A stretch of 64,000 nt of DNA from Rhyzopertha dominica. Taxonomy: Eukaryota; Arthropoda; Insecta; Coleoptera; Bostrichidae. Made by a program: the position numbers and the translations under genes. This document shows, piece by piece, positions 41,701-49,839 of the stretch. The notes beneath the pieces were generated by a model. The model was not told the DNA's origin and searched no databases. It saw only the letters and a program-made list of their open reading frames with translations. The number at the start of each line of letters is the position of its first letter. Position 1 is the stretch's first letter. Location of the stretch: assembly GCA_025024175.1 (NCBI GenBank), contig QCXZ01000137.1:24862001-24926000 (forward strand), read 5' to 3'.

Positions 41701-44700
41701 GATTCATTTTTCTGAAAAGCAGTTTGAAAATAATAGGGCGGATGGTAAAAAAAGACTTCGGCCTGATGCAATTCCGGATTTATTGAACAATGACTATTTT
41801 CTTGATATAAATGACTCCAATGAATGCAAGAAACAAAAAACAATAGAGGAAAACGAGTCTATTGCATGTGTAGGAAAAAGAGAAAAACTATATTTGGATG
41901 AAAGTATGGACACGTTTATGGAAGAAACAACCTGCTCATGTAAGTTATTTTTCCAAATACAATCAATTTATTAATTTATATTTCAAACTATAGATACGAC
42001 AAACGTTGAAAGTGAAGAAATTCACGATGATAGTTTGTGTAACATTGAGGTTGAGTGTGAAGAGTTGTTCAGAGAAGTTCCAAATGATATGAAAAATGCT
42101 TTAATTGAAAAATTGAGAGATAAATTACGAAAAACTTTGAGAAAATGTGCATTTTATAAAAAGAAACTGGAGCAGAAAAGCTCAACAAACCTGGAGAAGA
42201 TTTTTACTGAGGACCAGCTGAAGTATTTAGAGACAGGGACTTGCAGAGGAGCATCATGGTCTGAAGAAAGTATAACAAAGGGCTTGAAGTTATACATGGC
42301 TTGTGGTACAACTGGATATGAAGAAATTCGTAAACAGGGTCTTCCATATCCGGCCATAAGAACGTTACAATCACGTTTAAAAGAACTAAAATTTAAGCCA
42401 GGTATCTTGGAAGAAGTGTTTGGCATGTTAAAGCTTAAAGTTGGTGGTGGCGTGAATGTTATAATAAGAAATTAATTAATCTTTTTTTTTAGATGGAGAC
42501 ATTCCAACCAAAAGAAAAACATGCTACTCTAGTTTTTGATGAAATGAATATTAAGCCTGGATTGCAACTGGATAGTGGACTGTCGACAGTGATAGGAAGA
42601 CCAACTCTTAAGTCATCCAATGAAGCTCCAAACGAATTTGCAACCCATGCTTTGGTTTATATGCTAGCCGGTGTTTCAACTAGATGGAAACAAATCGTTG
42701 CCTATGATTTTACTGGCACTTCATACAATCCATTGGAGATATATGAGAGAATAAAACAAATTATTTACAAAGCTCACGAAATTGGAATAACTGTGCGGGC
42801 AATTGTTTCTGACATAGGCCCTCAAAACCGCAGTCTGTGGAAATCATTAAACATTGTGGCCGGAAAACATAGCCAAATTAATAACTCCGTTGTTCATCCC
42901 TGTCTTCCTAATGAGCGGCTTTTGGTTGTACCAGATCCAGTTCATATCTTCAAAAATATTGCATCCGCATTAACGAAGGGACATTCATTTATTCTTGAAG
43001 ATTGCATAGTGGAAAAATACAACCTTCTACACAACAAAATTTCAATAGAGCCCATAACTGAAGTATATGAATTGGACAAAAATGATGTGATTCGATTATG
43101 CCCTCGTTTAAAAGAAAACGTAATTCGACCATCACATTTTGATAAAATGAATGTTGGAGTAAGTGTGGCTTTAATAAATAATGATGTTTCAGCTGCAATT
43201 TTGTATTATATATCTTTAAAAAAAATCGATGAAACACATAGCACTACAGCATGGTTTTTGCAAGTTATGTATAAGTGGTTTCAACTATTAACTTGTCGCT
43301 ACCCGAATTTAGCCATCTCATTAAAAAATAAAGAAAATCATGACGAAAACATCACTTTTTTAAAATCTGTACAAGAAATTATGTACCATACAAAAATTAA
43401 TAACAAATGGCAACCGTTTCAAACTGGAGTTTTATTAGCCACACAGTCTGCTATGGATTTTCAAAAAATTTATCTTGAAAAGGAAGATTTCGATTTTGTG
43501 ATGTTAGGGAGGCTCACACAAGATTGCGTTGAAAATTCTTTTTCTATAGTGAGATGTAGGCAACCTGTACCTGATGCCCATTTATTTAAAATTAGTTTAA
43601 GACTGCTATGTCTGAGCCACCTGGAAAATAATACAAAAAATAGTAGTTACGACAGGGATGGGGGTAATTTTGTAGTAAGATATTGTCAACAAATGCATGA
43701 GAAAAAGAATTTAATGTCTAAAGAAAACATTATAATCACAGAATTACAAAATGAAGCAGATTTTTGTTCAAATTTATATGAAAAATTGTCGGAGGAGGTG
43801 GAGGCTAGTTTATATTATTTATTGGGTGCTGTCATTTTTAAAATCGGAAATCATTATTCAGTTTGTGAAACTTGTTTTAATTCAATTCAGAAAAAATGCA
43901 ATGAGGTAACAACATTAAATTACTTTCTAAAATTAAAAGAATTTAAAGTTAATTGTTTACAACATCCAACAATAGATTTGTATAATTGTATATATAATAT
44001 GGAACTTCGTTTTAGGGCATCTGAAGATGATATTGTAAATAATAGATTAAGTTTAGATAATTTTGTAAATAATGTAATCAATATTATTGGTTGTCCAGAT
44101 ACAATTTTAAATTGTCACAATATTTTTGAAAAAACTGTAAAATTATTTTTTAAATGTAGGCTATATTTTCTTTTGAATTCCAAATATAAAAAAGATTTTT
44201 CGGAAGAAGCTCATGCCAGCCGCAGCATGGCCATGCGTGTAGCTGTTAATAAATAATTGTTTATTTTGAAATTGTCTTTTTTTTAATTAAAATTTGAATA
44301 TTTCAATAAAATTCATGATGATTTTTATGTACCTTATTTAACATTAATCGATTTTTTTATAGGAAAAAGAACATAGAACCCTGAAAAAATCGACTAACTT
44401 TTATATAATATTTGCAACCTCTAAAAATCTGCCAACTTTTGAACTTGCCGCTTTGAAAAATCCCAAACATGGCGGATGGTTGCGCTACTTAATCTATATA
44501 GTTACTTTAGAAAGTAAGTTTACATTATAAGATTGAAGATATAAGAAGGTAAAATTAAAATAAACACAAACAAGACATAGGCAAGCTACCCAACATATCT
44601 CGGAGAATAAGATACTGTGCACATTTGAATTTGTATCATACAAATGCAGTCTTTCACTCTTCATCAATAAAAATGATTAGGTACATGTAAAAGGCAGCTG

Positions 44701-45146
44701 AACTTACAAATATTAAATAAGAAAGAATTGTATAAGGTGATAAGGTTAAAGAACTTGACAGTTGTCATGCAGCCTGTCATAACAAAAATCAATATTACAA
44801 GGCACGTAGATATTACAGATTACATAAGTGATACTGAGGATGAATGGGGACAAACTCACACTTCCAAAATTCTATCCCCTTTCCTGATTCCGGCTTGCTC
44901 TGCTGCCCCCCGATCCAGGACTGCACTGACATGTTGTAGGGGGGCGTATAATTCACCATTTATGCTTCGTAATTGACCACCTTCACTCACTTGACCACGC
45001 ACGTTAAAACCAAAGCCAGTTTCCGTTTTGTTTATGGTCACAACACGAGGACCATTCGTTGCAACTTTCATACTGTTATTATTAATTTTTGTGCTGTTTT
45101 TGACCGCCTCGCAGTCAGCCATATTTTGACACTTTGACAACGACAT
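17726..45146 (-). CDS. Snx27: Sorting nexin 27 (PDZ-PX-FERM-like), complete gene, eight coding exons
   Basis: Exons in reading order: 45146-44860, 26144-26042, 25802-25580, 25523-25330, 23826-23676, 23617-23457, 21958-21590, 17794-17726. Joined in frame they give 518 residues (human SNX27 about 541). SNX27 is an early-endosome adaptor that brings PDZ-motif cargo to retromer for recycling to the plasma membrane. PDZ: residues about 33-130, with ligand loop TGFGFNV and the retromer-contact hairpin [22 protein letters not shown]: about 150-255, with phosphoinositide motif RRYREF (187-192) and LPGKWPF. FERM-like modules: from residue 270 ([15 protein letters not shown]) to the C-terminus, including [21 protein letters not shown] and KIFTPY. 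The protein ends KWVDTGE. Met at 45146 is the first in frame; a second Met eight residues on is possible. Intron 1 is 18.7 kb, while the intron between exons 3 and 4 is only 56 bp. Confidence 0.92.
17820..17945 (+). repeat. Possible Penelope-type terminal fragment
   Basis: GAGGAAGACACCGACATGAG followed by GTGTCGAAACGTC resembles the GAAGA...GAAACGTC tail found in terminal repeats of many Penelope-like elements. It lies 26 bp upstream of the last Snx27 exon in reading direction. Confidence 0.35.
18845..19110 (+). pseudogene. IS630/Tc1-type DDE transposase relic
   Basis: Frame pieces read [19 protein letters not shown] (first catalytic Asp in DETW) and then [20 protein letters not shown] followed by CLSPYPCQF, like the KAELL...Y..D...G..VLRLPPYHC segment of this family. 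The part with the second Asp is missing and frames change between the blocks. Confidence 0.5.
20175..21350 (+). pseudogene. pogo/Tigger-type (CENP-B-like) transposase pseudogene
   Basis: Starts [20 protein letters not shown], the CENP-B N-terminal helix-turn-helix. Later [18 protein letters not shown] holds the second catalytic Asp. A downstream frame reads [18 protein letters not shown], the diagnostic block with the third Asp, followed by KIDYRKSLL. Many stops and frameshifts show it is dead. It ends about 240 bp before Snx27 exon 7. Confidence 0.72.
21590..21958 (-). CDS. Snx27: Snx27 exon 7 (FERM-like F2/F3)
   Basis: 123 codons starting [19 protein letters not shown], with [19 protein letters not shown] and WLKIFTPY at the end. 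The open frame continues to 21371, but GTAAGT directly after TPY marks the true exon end. Confidence 0.92.
23457..23617 (-). CDS. Snx27: Snx27 exon 6 (FERM-like F1/F2)
   Basis: Reads [18 protein letters not shown], then [10 protein letters not shown] and [10 protein letters not shown] to a donor GTAAGT. Confidence 0.88.
23676..23826 (-). CDS. Snx27: Snx27 exon 5 (FERM-like F1)
   Basis: After CTGCAG the frame reads [20 protein letters not shown] and ends [11 protein letters not shown], then a G completing the next codon. Confidence 0.88.
25330..25523 (-). CDS. Snx27: Snx27 exon 4 (PX domain, second half)
   Basis: Reads [20 protein letters not shown], then [20 protein letters not shown], ending SPVDLK at a donor GTAAGT. 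It is separated from exon 3 by a 56-bp intron. Confidence 0.9.
25580..25802 (-). CDS. Snx27: Snx27 exon 3 (PX domain, first half)
   Basis: Reads [20 protein letters not shown] through [20 protein letters not shown] to KKEFIG. RRYREF is the PI3P-binding motif. The donor is GTAAGC. Confidence 0.9.
26042..26144 (-). CDS. Snx27: Snx27 exon 2 (end of PDZ)
   Basis: After acceptor TTTTTTCAG the frame reads [20 protein letters not shown] and ends TVISVTQQ at a donor GTAATT. Confidence 0.9.
26976..27652. mobile_element. Foldback element with about 115-bp imperfect inverted arms
   Basis: 26976-27093 (GATAAACATGAAGTGCATG, then TATTTCCTATTATAGT, ACTAACGCTAGAT, TATTAGGCCC) pairs with the reverse of 27541-27652. 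There is no coding capacity. A small hairpin ACCCATGG...CCATGGGT lies at about 27411-27431 inside. Confidence 0.6.
28048..28729. mobile_element. Miniature inverted-repeat element, copy 2
   Basis: Has the same 15-bp perfect termini as 10101-10764 and is colinear with it, with scattered substitutions and small indels. It lies in Snx27 intron 1. Confidence 0.8.
28835..29050 (+). repeat. Dispersed repeat, partner near 56125-56345
   Basis: Shared blocks include CGGATTGCCGAT, TTTAAA, TTCTTGTT/TTCCTGTTTGCTGGGTAAAC, and TGTCATAAGTCTAAAATT. The two copies are strongly diverged. The element type is unknown. Confidence 0.4.
29162..29549. mobile_element. Small inverted-repeat element (388 bp)
   Basis: 29162-29188 (ACTGATCTCTAAATAACTGG...) and the reverse of 29523-29549 match over 27 bp with one mismatch. 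Inner sequences near 29232-29256 and 29467-29490 (AGCCGCTGG/CCAGCGGC) also pair. There is no coding capacity. Confidence 0.6.
30655..30870 (+). pseudogene. Mariner-related transposase C-terminal relic
   Basis: The frame reads [24 protein letters not shown], a decayed form of the WPPRSPDL...DFFLWGYLK block around the third catalytic Asp, followed by [12 protein letters not shown] in another frame. No other part of the element is seen. Confidence 0.5.
34678..34742. repeat. GC-rich hairpin at the junction of the nested elements
   Basis: A 23-bp stem with one mismatch, CGAAACCCCGCGATGAGGCT.. against 34720-34742, with a 19-bp loop. It lies between the outer left arm and the inner insertion site. 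Confidence 0.6.
34752..36206. mobile_element. Inner foldback element nested in the outer one
   Basis: Ends CAGGGTGTCTCTAAATTCG and its inverse, flanked by TA (34750-34751, 36207-36208). The arms are about 34752-35400 and 35640-36206, nearly the whole element, around a short AT-rich centre with (TTAA)n at about 35560-35585. The arms differ by indels; for example the left arm has an extra block near 35150-35190. No protein is encoded. Confidence 0.78.
36897..38688 (-). mobile_element. Tc1/mariner-like DD41D transposon, second copy type, young
   Basis: Ends CAGGGTGACATAGAAAAAAG and its inverse, with TA on both sides (36895-36896, 38689-38690). The inverted arms 36897-37053 and 38537-38688 are almost identical over about 150 bp, which suggests recent insertion. 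It encodes one open transposase on the minus strand and lies 210 bp from the outer foldback element. Confidence 0.88.
37119..38255 (-). CDS. DD41D transposase, single exon, up to 378 residues
   Basis: DUF4817-type start ([20 protein letters not shown], residues 24-43; [11 protein letters not shown] 63-73), then helix-turn-helix, then DDE residues Asp177 ([11 protein letters not shown]), Asp268 (MHDGAPAH) and Asp310 (SPDLNPLDF). 41 residues separate the last two. The C-terminus reads [15 protein letters not shown]. The first Met adds a hydrophobic stretch not seen in the sister protein, so the true start may be later, near residue 24-32. Sequence identity to the 14103-15215 transposase is moderate, so they are different subfamilies with the same layout. 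No internal stops. Confidence 0.85.
   Translation of the reverse strand: MFLITFFIGFLTDYSNLLSKLVHYTFEEYRDMIMCYGEARSNSYEAQRIYQERYPLRQVPNVRTFIDVHRRLGEDGCFKKPKVNSGVSRTRRTVRNEETVLRMVENNPRTSTRKTSLAVRNLNRESVRQIFKEQLLRPYHFQKIHSLLEHDFLPRVQFCEWFQNQRQIIISSILFTDEAGFSRDGILNLHNMHHWSDENPHQTVIRSHQYGFSINVWAGIIDNYLIGPFRLPNRLTGALYRNFLENDLNTLLEDVPLAIIGRMYYMHDGAPAHFSRVARDYLDRRFGNTWIGRGGPVPWPARSPDLNPLDFSFWGFMKNEVYAVEIHNEEQLWMRIMESADRFRNNPGIFQRCHQSLRRRIEKCIEVQGQQFEHLLKT
39430..39720 (+). pseudogene. Mariner-related transposase N-terminal relic
   Basis: The frame with [20 protein letters not shown] and [19 protein letters not shown] is the helix-turn-helix and linker of mariner-related transposases (…L.LHPYK.QL.Q.LKP.DH). 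Stops precede it (AA*), and no catalytic region follows in frame. Confidence 0.6.
40345..40785 (+). repeat. Second copy of the Penelope-like 3' tail
   Basis: Colinear with 5350-5875: ACAAAATTAATAAAACCTAA at the start, GCCCTGA.GAAG..CGCAATAAAGCA, and the end motif ACCACCAGGTCGAATTCCCC. No coding sequence is attached. Confidence 0.6.
41236..44509 (+). mobile_element. Complete P-element (THAP transposase) transposon
   Basis: 33-bp terminal inverted repeats, 41236-41268 and 44477-44509, differ at one base (outermost TAAAGTAACT). An 8-bp target duplication GAAAGTAA flanks it at 41228-41235 and 44510-44517, exactly the length made by P elements. It is 3274 bp long with one intact spliced transposase gene. 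A 15-bp direct repeat AAATCCCAAACATGG lies near both ends (41303-41317, 44458-44472) and may be a transposase binding site. It sits in Snx27 intron 1, antisense to the host gene, about 340 bp from exon 1. Confidence 0.9.
41492..44256 (+). CDS. P-element/THAP9-type transposase, four exons, 867 residues
   Basis: Exons 41492-41647, 41702-41939, 41994-42439 and 42493-44256; the introns are 53-54 bp, all GT-AG, and the frame is kept throughout. The C2CH THAP DNA-binding domain spans residues 1 to about 80 ([10 protein letters not shown] ... KVCEIHF, crossing intron 1). A Lys/Glu-rich coiled segment follows ([20 protein letters not shown]). Next come the GILEEVF block and the RNase H-like catalytic core: Asp296 (LVFDEMN), Asp387 (IVSDIGPQN) and probable Glu627 ([10 protein letters not shown]). 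[11 protein letters not shown] matches the DP.H..KN block of the GTP-binding insertion region. THAP9 in human is 903 residues and Drosophila P transposase is 751. All key residues are present with no stop. The TTG upstream at 41477 is not needed; ATG 41492 begins the THAP fold. Confidence 0.9.
44860..45146 (-). CDS. Snx27: Snx27 exon 1 (PDZ domain)
   Basis: Encodes residues 1-95 plus two bases of Val96. The PDZ core [19 protein letters not shown] is almost unchanged from vertebrate SNX27 as I remember it. The donor on the minus strand is GTGAGT. Confidence 0.9.
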
Positions 45147-46069
45147 AGCACATTCACCCCCTCTTTGAAAAAATGCTGCTGACCTTGCGCACTTTAATAT
45201 TTGTTTTTGTTGCCAGTTGCATAACCACTAGGCGTTCAATGTTGAATAATGGGGAATAATGTATGTATGTACCGTATATATGAAAGTAAGGTTCCCAAAA
45301 AAAAACAAGGGAAAAATAATAAAAATGTAGTTCATCAGAGATAAAAATTGAGCTGATCATACCACTTAAGCTTACAATTGTGTGGGACAGTAATTGCAAG
45401 CAAAACCCTTAGTTCTTTGTTTAATATTAAGAAACATGCAAAATACAATAAATAAATAGGAGTTTAGGATACATAACAAGTAAATTTAAATTTATATTAT
45501 TTTTTTAGCCCTGCCCTCGGCATTCCCTTATCATTCTTTACTAATTAAAATTATTAACAAGTCTCTTTAAAAGTACCTGAATCTAATTAGAAATTATTCA
45601 AATATCAATGTTTTCTCCACATTATTAAATATTAATTGGCAGAGCGCTTGCTGCCTCAAACGGTCATCGTCAGTGCCTTATACAATTATTTTGAAAAAAA
45701 AATACAAACTATGGGCAAACAGAAATTAATTTTAATAGAAGTCAAAGAATGAAAACAACTATCTAGACTTTAAAATAATGAATGTACGTTGTGCAGTTGC
45801 AAGAAGTCATCAACATTATGATTTAATATTGAACAATATTGAACTGTAACACTTTGGTCATTTAAAATTTTGTAGATCTCTAGGATTTCTAAAGAGTTTA
45901 ATTTACAGTGGAATTCTTACAAGTTTAAAGCTACGTCATGTATTAGTGTGATGTCACTTGTGTTCATCGTTGCCAGATGTTCTGACTGGATGAAAACTAT
46001 GCCTTATCCTTACTAACCTCAAAACTTACCTCAAAATTGAGATTAAGATTGATATGTCATGAACTGAGA
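45147..46069. other. Region upstream of Snx27
   Basis: Holds the Snx27 5' UTR and promoter, but no TATA box or clear initiator can be named. The rest is AT-rich with no supported gene. Confidence 0.4.
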
Positions 46070-46149
46070 GCCGCGTGAACTTGGTAAACACATCGGAAGC
46101 ACTAAAGTTTAAATATATACAGTCTTTTAGTGCTTCAGATATAAAATAA

Positions 46150-46474
46150 CAGCACCAGCCGTTTCGGAAATATAAGCGAATTTCTAAATTACCTGCCAAC
46201 TTCACGCTAGCAGGCACTTATTAAGCACCAACGTTAAAACTGCTGAATTGGTTGGTGCTTTGTTGGTGCTTTATGCTGCCCCTTTTGCCATATCAAGAGC
46301 ACCAGCCGTTTTCGAAAAATAAGCATTTCTCCAACTTAGCTGCTAACATACATACATACATAATACACTTAAAGCATCATCCTGCTACTTCATTTAATGG
46401 TTAGTTAGTTAAAGCATTACAATTTTATCAGAACTACCCGTTTCTGAAATATTAGCAACTTTCTAAATTATGTC
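46150..46474 (+). repeat. Three tandem degenerate units in the left arm
   Basis: Units near 46150, 46299 and 46430 each follow the pattern (AGCACCAGCCGTTT.CGAAA.ATAAGC...TTTCT..A..T...TGC). The right arm has no counterpart, so the expansion came after or by loss on the right. Confidence 0.5.
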
Positions 46475-47326
46475 GCAGCGGGAATACATCAAGCAAACAT
46501 TTATCGTTAATGTAGAGAACTACTAATGATTGTGGTTTTATTTTTTTATCTATTAATGGTCTTTACCATGCCATGGGCAGGACTTGAACCCTCTATCTCA
46601 GGGCCCACAGCAGCTACCCTATCACCGAAACCAGCTATTGTGGTTATTGTTATAGATAGAACCAACGGCAACGGGATAAAAAACATCTATCTGGTTGGAT
46701 GGTACCCTAGCAATTCACAGTATTTTTTGTTTCATAGATGGTGGGCGATCTACAAACAGCTGGAGTACTGGAATACATTAATTTTAAAACAACGTAAAAC
46801 ACATTTCTTTTGAAAAATAATAGCTATATTCCTACTGCATACACGACTTCAAATGGTCTGGAAATTTCTAGAATTTTTTTTAATTGCATCTTAGGACCTG
46901 ATCTTTTTCCTATTCGATGTTTTTTAACTCTTATTTGTCACTGAATGTGTTAAAGTTTTAAATCGAAAAATTACATTTCCTCAGATGCTTTCCAACTTTC
47001 TACCACTGATATCAATACACTTTTATGCTATATTGCTAGATATTGCTAGAGAGGCTAAATAAATGTTCCCCGAGATGTGAAGAAGTTAATGGCTATTTTT
47101 CCAACTGCTTATGCTATATTCAATTAGGTTTTATTTCTTGTTTTAGATTAACCCTCTGCAACAAAGGTGTGAATTGCTCAGAAACACAGCACCGTATTTT
47201 TTGTGATTGTGTGAACTCACATAGGTATATAACAGAAACCATGTCACGGTTACCTTACTAATCAAGATTAAGATAGGTATGTCAATACATACTATGTCAA
47301 TTCTTAGTTTGCTTTTGACGCATGTA

Positions 47327-48423
47327 CAGGGTGTTCTGTTTTCGTTGTAATTGTAGGGTATTTCGGTAACTATTAATGTTAGAGGGTTGCAGTTTTGACA
47401 TTACTATATTACTTCTTTTTTGTGGGTTGAGCTATACCATCGCCACTTCTGTATCATCTTTTCTTTTAAAGCTAATAGCCAACTTTTGAATAATGTAACA
47501 TTTCTTCAGCTCTCAATATCTGGCTTGGGTATGCAGATACAAAAAAAAAACTGTAGTCATTTTTATAGGTATTTTTGTTTTAAATCCAGTGACGTACTCA
47601 GAAATTTTTTAGGGTTTACATTTTTTAAATATTACACAAACTTGCATTTTTTTAATGGAAACTATAGATGGCTTTGCTATGGTTGAAAAGACCTATTTTA
47701 TTGTCTGATTCATTTAATCAGATTTTACGTTTACATCCAGGAGGCTATGGAATAAGAAAACACAATATAATTTATATTATTTGGGAAAAATTTTAATCCA
47801 TTAAAAATAATATATAAATATTTGAATACATACATAAGACTCCCAAAAGCACTCATGCAGTTTTTTTTAAATCGGTAATCTAGAAGGCCATGCAAATAAT
47901 GAAAATGATTGTTTATCTGGAGATAAATACCCATGCATTGTTTATCGTCAATTATTTACATCCATTTTGACGAAAAATGTAAAATCTCATTAAATTATTA
48001 CAAAAATTAGAATAATACCAAAATTAGTAAAAATAAACCTAACAATGTATACATTTTTAATCAGAATAAATAGGTCTTTTTAACCATAGCAAAGCCAACT
48101 ATGGCTTCCTTTAAAAAAGGCAAGTTTGTGTATAATCTCCAAAATGTGACCTCCTAAAAAAAATCTGAGTACGCCACTGGATTCCGAATAAAAATATCTA
48201 AAAAATGTCTACAGTTTTTTTTGTATCTACATACCCAATCGAGATATTGAGAAATGAAGAGAAGTTACATTTTTTAAAAGTTGGCTATAGCTTTAAAACA
48301 AAAGACGATGCCAAAATGGCTATGGTACAGCACAGCTCCCAACAAAAAAGTAATACAGTGATGTCGAAACCACAACGTTCTGGCATTATTAGTTACCGAG
48401 ATACCCTACAATTACAACGAAAA
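47327..48423. mobile_element. Foldback element with right tip missing
   Basis: The left end CAGGGTGTTCTGTTTTCGTT is preceded by TA. The arms 47327-47745 and about 48030-48423 pair (TTGTAATTGTAGGGTAT.TCGG; CAGTGACGTACTCAGA; CTTTGCTATGGTTGAAAAGA). The right arm stops at CAACGAAAA and lacks the outer CAGAACACCCTG. Three bases later a different element begins. No intact protein. Confidence 0.65.
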
Positions 48424-48756
48424 TGTAATTGGGTATTATCACTTTTTTTGAAAATTACGAAAAATGAATCTTGAAGTGCATATTTATCGTACGCCATGTT
48501 AAAAAAAACAAAAAAAATATTTGTAGGTAGAGAATTTCAGGTCTGAAATTCGAATCTTAGGAGTCACCGCCAAAACGCTTCTATCTAAGGTTATTCAATT
48601 CGTGACGTCAAGTGTCATGTAAACATTGCCGAGGAGCGTGCTGTTTAATGGTGTAGTATCAGTCTTGTATTGGAAAAGCTTTTGTGTGGTGTTTATTGAA
48701 AGGACGGTGTAAGAAGTCGCACCAAAAAGTGATTTGTGTAGTGTTACAAGCATCTA

Positions 48757-49110
48757 TGATGTATGGAAAACAAAACAAGTGTTGTTTTGTACATGGTTAT
48801 AAAAGTACTTCAGTCAGTATAGCTAACGAAATTTTTGTAACCGTTCCTCGAGATTATCAACGTATGAAAAAGTTGTTAAAGGCCCCTAGACGTGATATGC
48901 CGAAATCGCAAAGTTTGTTTTTCTGTTGTGAAGATCATCTTAATTCTTACTGTAAGTTTTATTATTCTTTTTGGGGTTATAAGTGTTTACCATTCAGTTT
49001 CCATTTTGTTATAGCTTGAAGAGGATATGAAAAATTATATGCGGTTTAAGTTGATAGAGGGAAATGTTATAATAAAGAACGACGTTGTTTCCCATATATT
49101 CGGCTGTTAG
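48757..49110 (+). pseudogene. THAP-like transposase N-terminal fragment, two exons
   Basis: Exon 1 (about 48757-48951) reads MMYGKQNKCCFVHGYKSTS and later SLFFCCEDHLN, a THAP-like zinc fold in which the C-x2-H end is kept (CEDH) but the second Cys of the first pair appears lost. A roughly 60-bp intron (GTAAGT...TTATAG) leads to LEEDMKNYMRFKLIEGNVI and VVSHIFGC, then a stop within the still homologous-looking PDRKRA. The order resembles insect transposon THAP proteins from other families. The catalytic part is absent. Confidence 0.5.
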
Positions 49111-49555
49111 CCAGACCGAAAACGAGCCGCAAGAGCCCCGAAAATAAATGGCAATTTATATTTATTCTGACCTCTAAAATAAATGTCAAGTTTAGGATAC
49201 GTTTTTGATTCTTACATTTTTATGTTTACAAATAGTATGTTTCTAACAACCCACTGGGATAAATTTGATAAAAAGTTCACTTATGCTGTTGCTTTTACGT
49301 TCCTCATCTCCGCCGCGTTGAACCGCTCGTCGCTGTACACAAATTCCATAACAATGAATATGCCTTCAGAAGTCATAACTCATAAGTATTTCACTTTTTC
49401 TTGGCGTATTTTAATTCGCTTGTCACAAAATGAACGCAAACAACAACCTGATAAATTGAAGGGCTGAGGCTGACGCGTACGATAGCTCTGAAGGGCCAAG
49501 CAGAAATAAAAATAAAACACGATTTATATTTTATACATGGAAGTGAAAAGCTGTT

Positions 49556-49839
49556 AACTGGCAATTGTCAGATAGTAACTGGCAATTGTCAGATAATAAC
49601 TGGCAATTGTCAGATAATAACTGGCAATTGCCAGATAGTAACTGGCAATTGTCAGATAGTAACTGGCAATTGTCAGATAATAACTGGCAATGCCAGATAG
49701 TAACTGGCAATTGTCAGATAGTAACTGGCAATTGCCAGATAATAACTGGCAATGCCAGATAGTAACTGGCAATTGCCAGATACTAACTGGCAATTGCCAG
49801 ATGTTAACTGACAATTGCCAGATGTTATCTGGCAATTGT
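49556..49839. repeat. Minisatellite, about 13 copies of a 21-bp palindromic unit
   Basis: Units of CTGGCAATTGYCAG plus a spacer ATAGTAA or ATAATAA. The core CTGGCAATTGCCAG is a perfect palindrome, so each unit can form a small hairpin. Open frames across it on both strands are an artefact of the 21-bp period. Confidence 0.85.

Larger units (their letters stand above)
26145..44859 (-). other. Snx27 intron 1, 18.7 kb, transposon-rich
   Basis: Contains at least eight separate mobile or foldback elements listed individually here. No host exon was found inside it. Stretches 31100-34190 and 38700-39400 show no features I can name; open frames at 32642-32941 and 32964-33236 lack domains. Confidence 0.6.

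Noticed and set aside
41236..44509. Domesticated host THAP9-like gene
   Set aside because: The intact terminal repeats and 8-bp target duplication show a transposon copy, not an immobilised host gene.
49556..49839. CRISPR-like array of regularly spaced palindromic repeats
   Set aside because: The spacers are the same 7 bases rather than unique sequences, there are no cas genes, and the setting is an animal genome.
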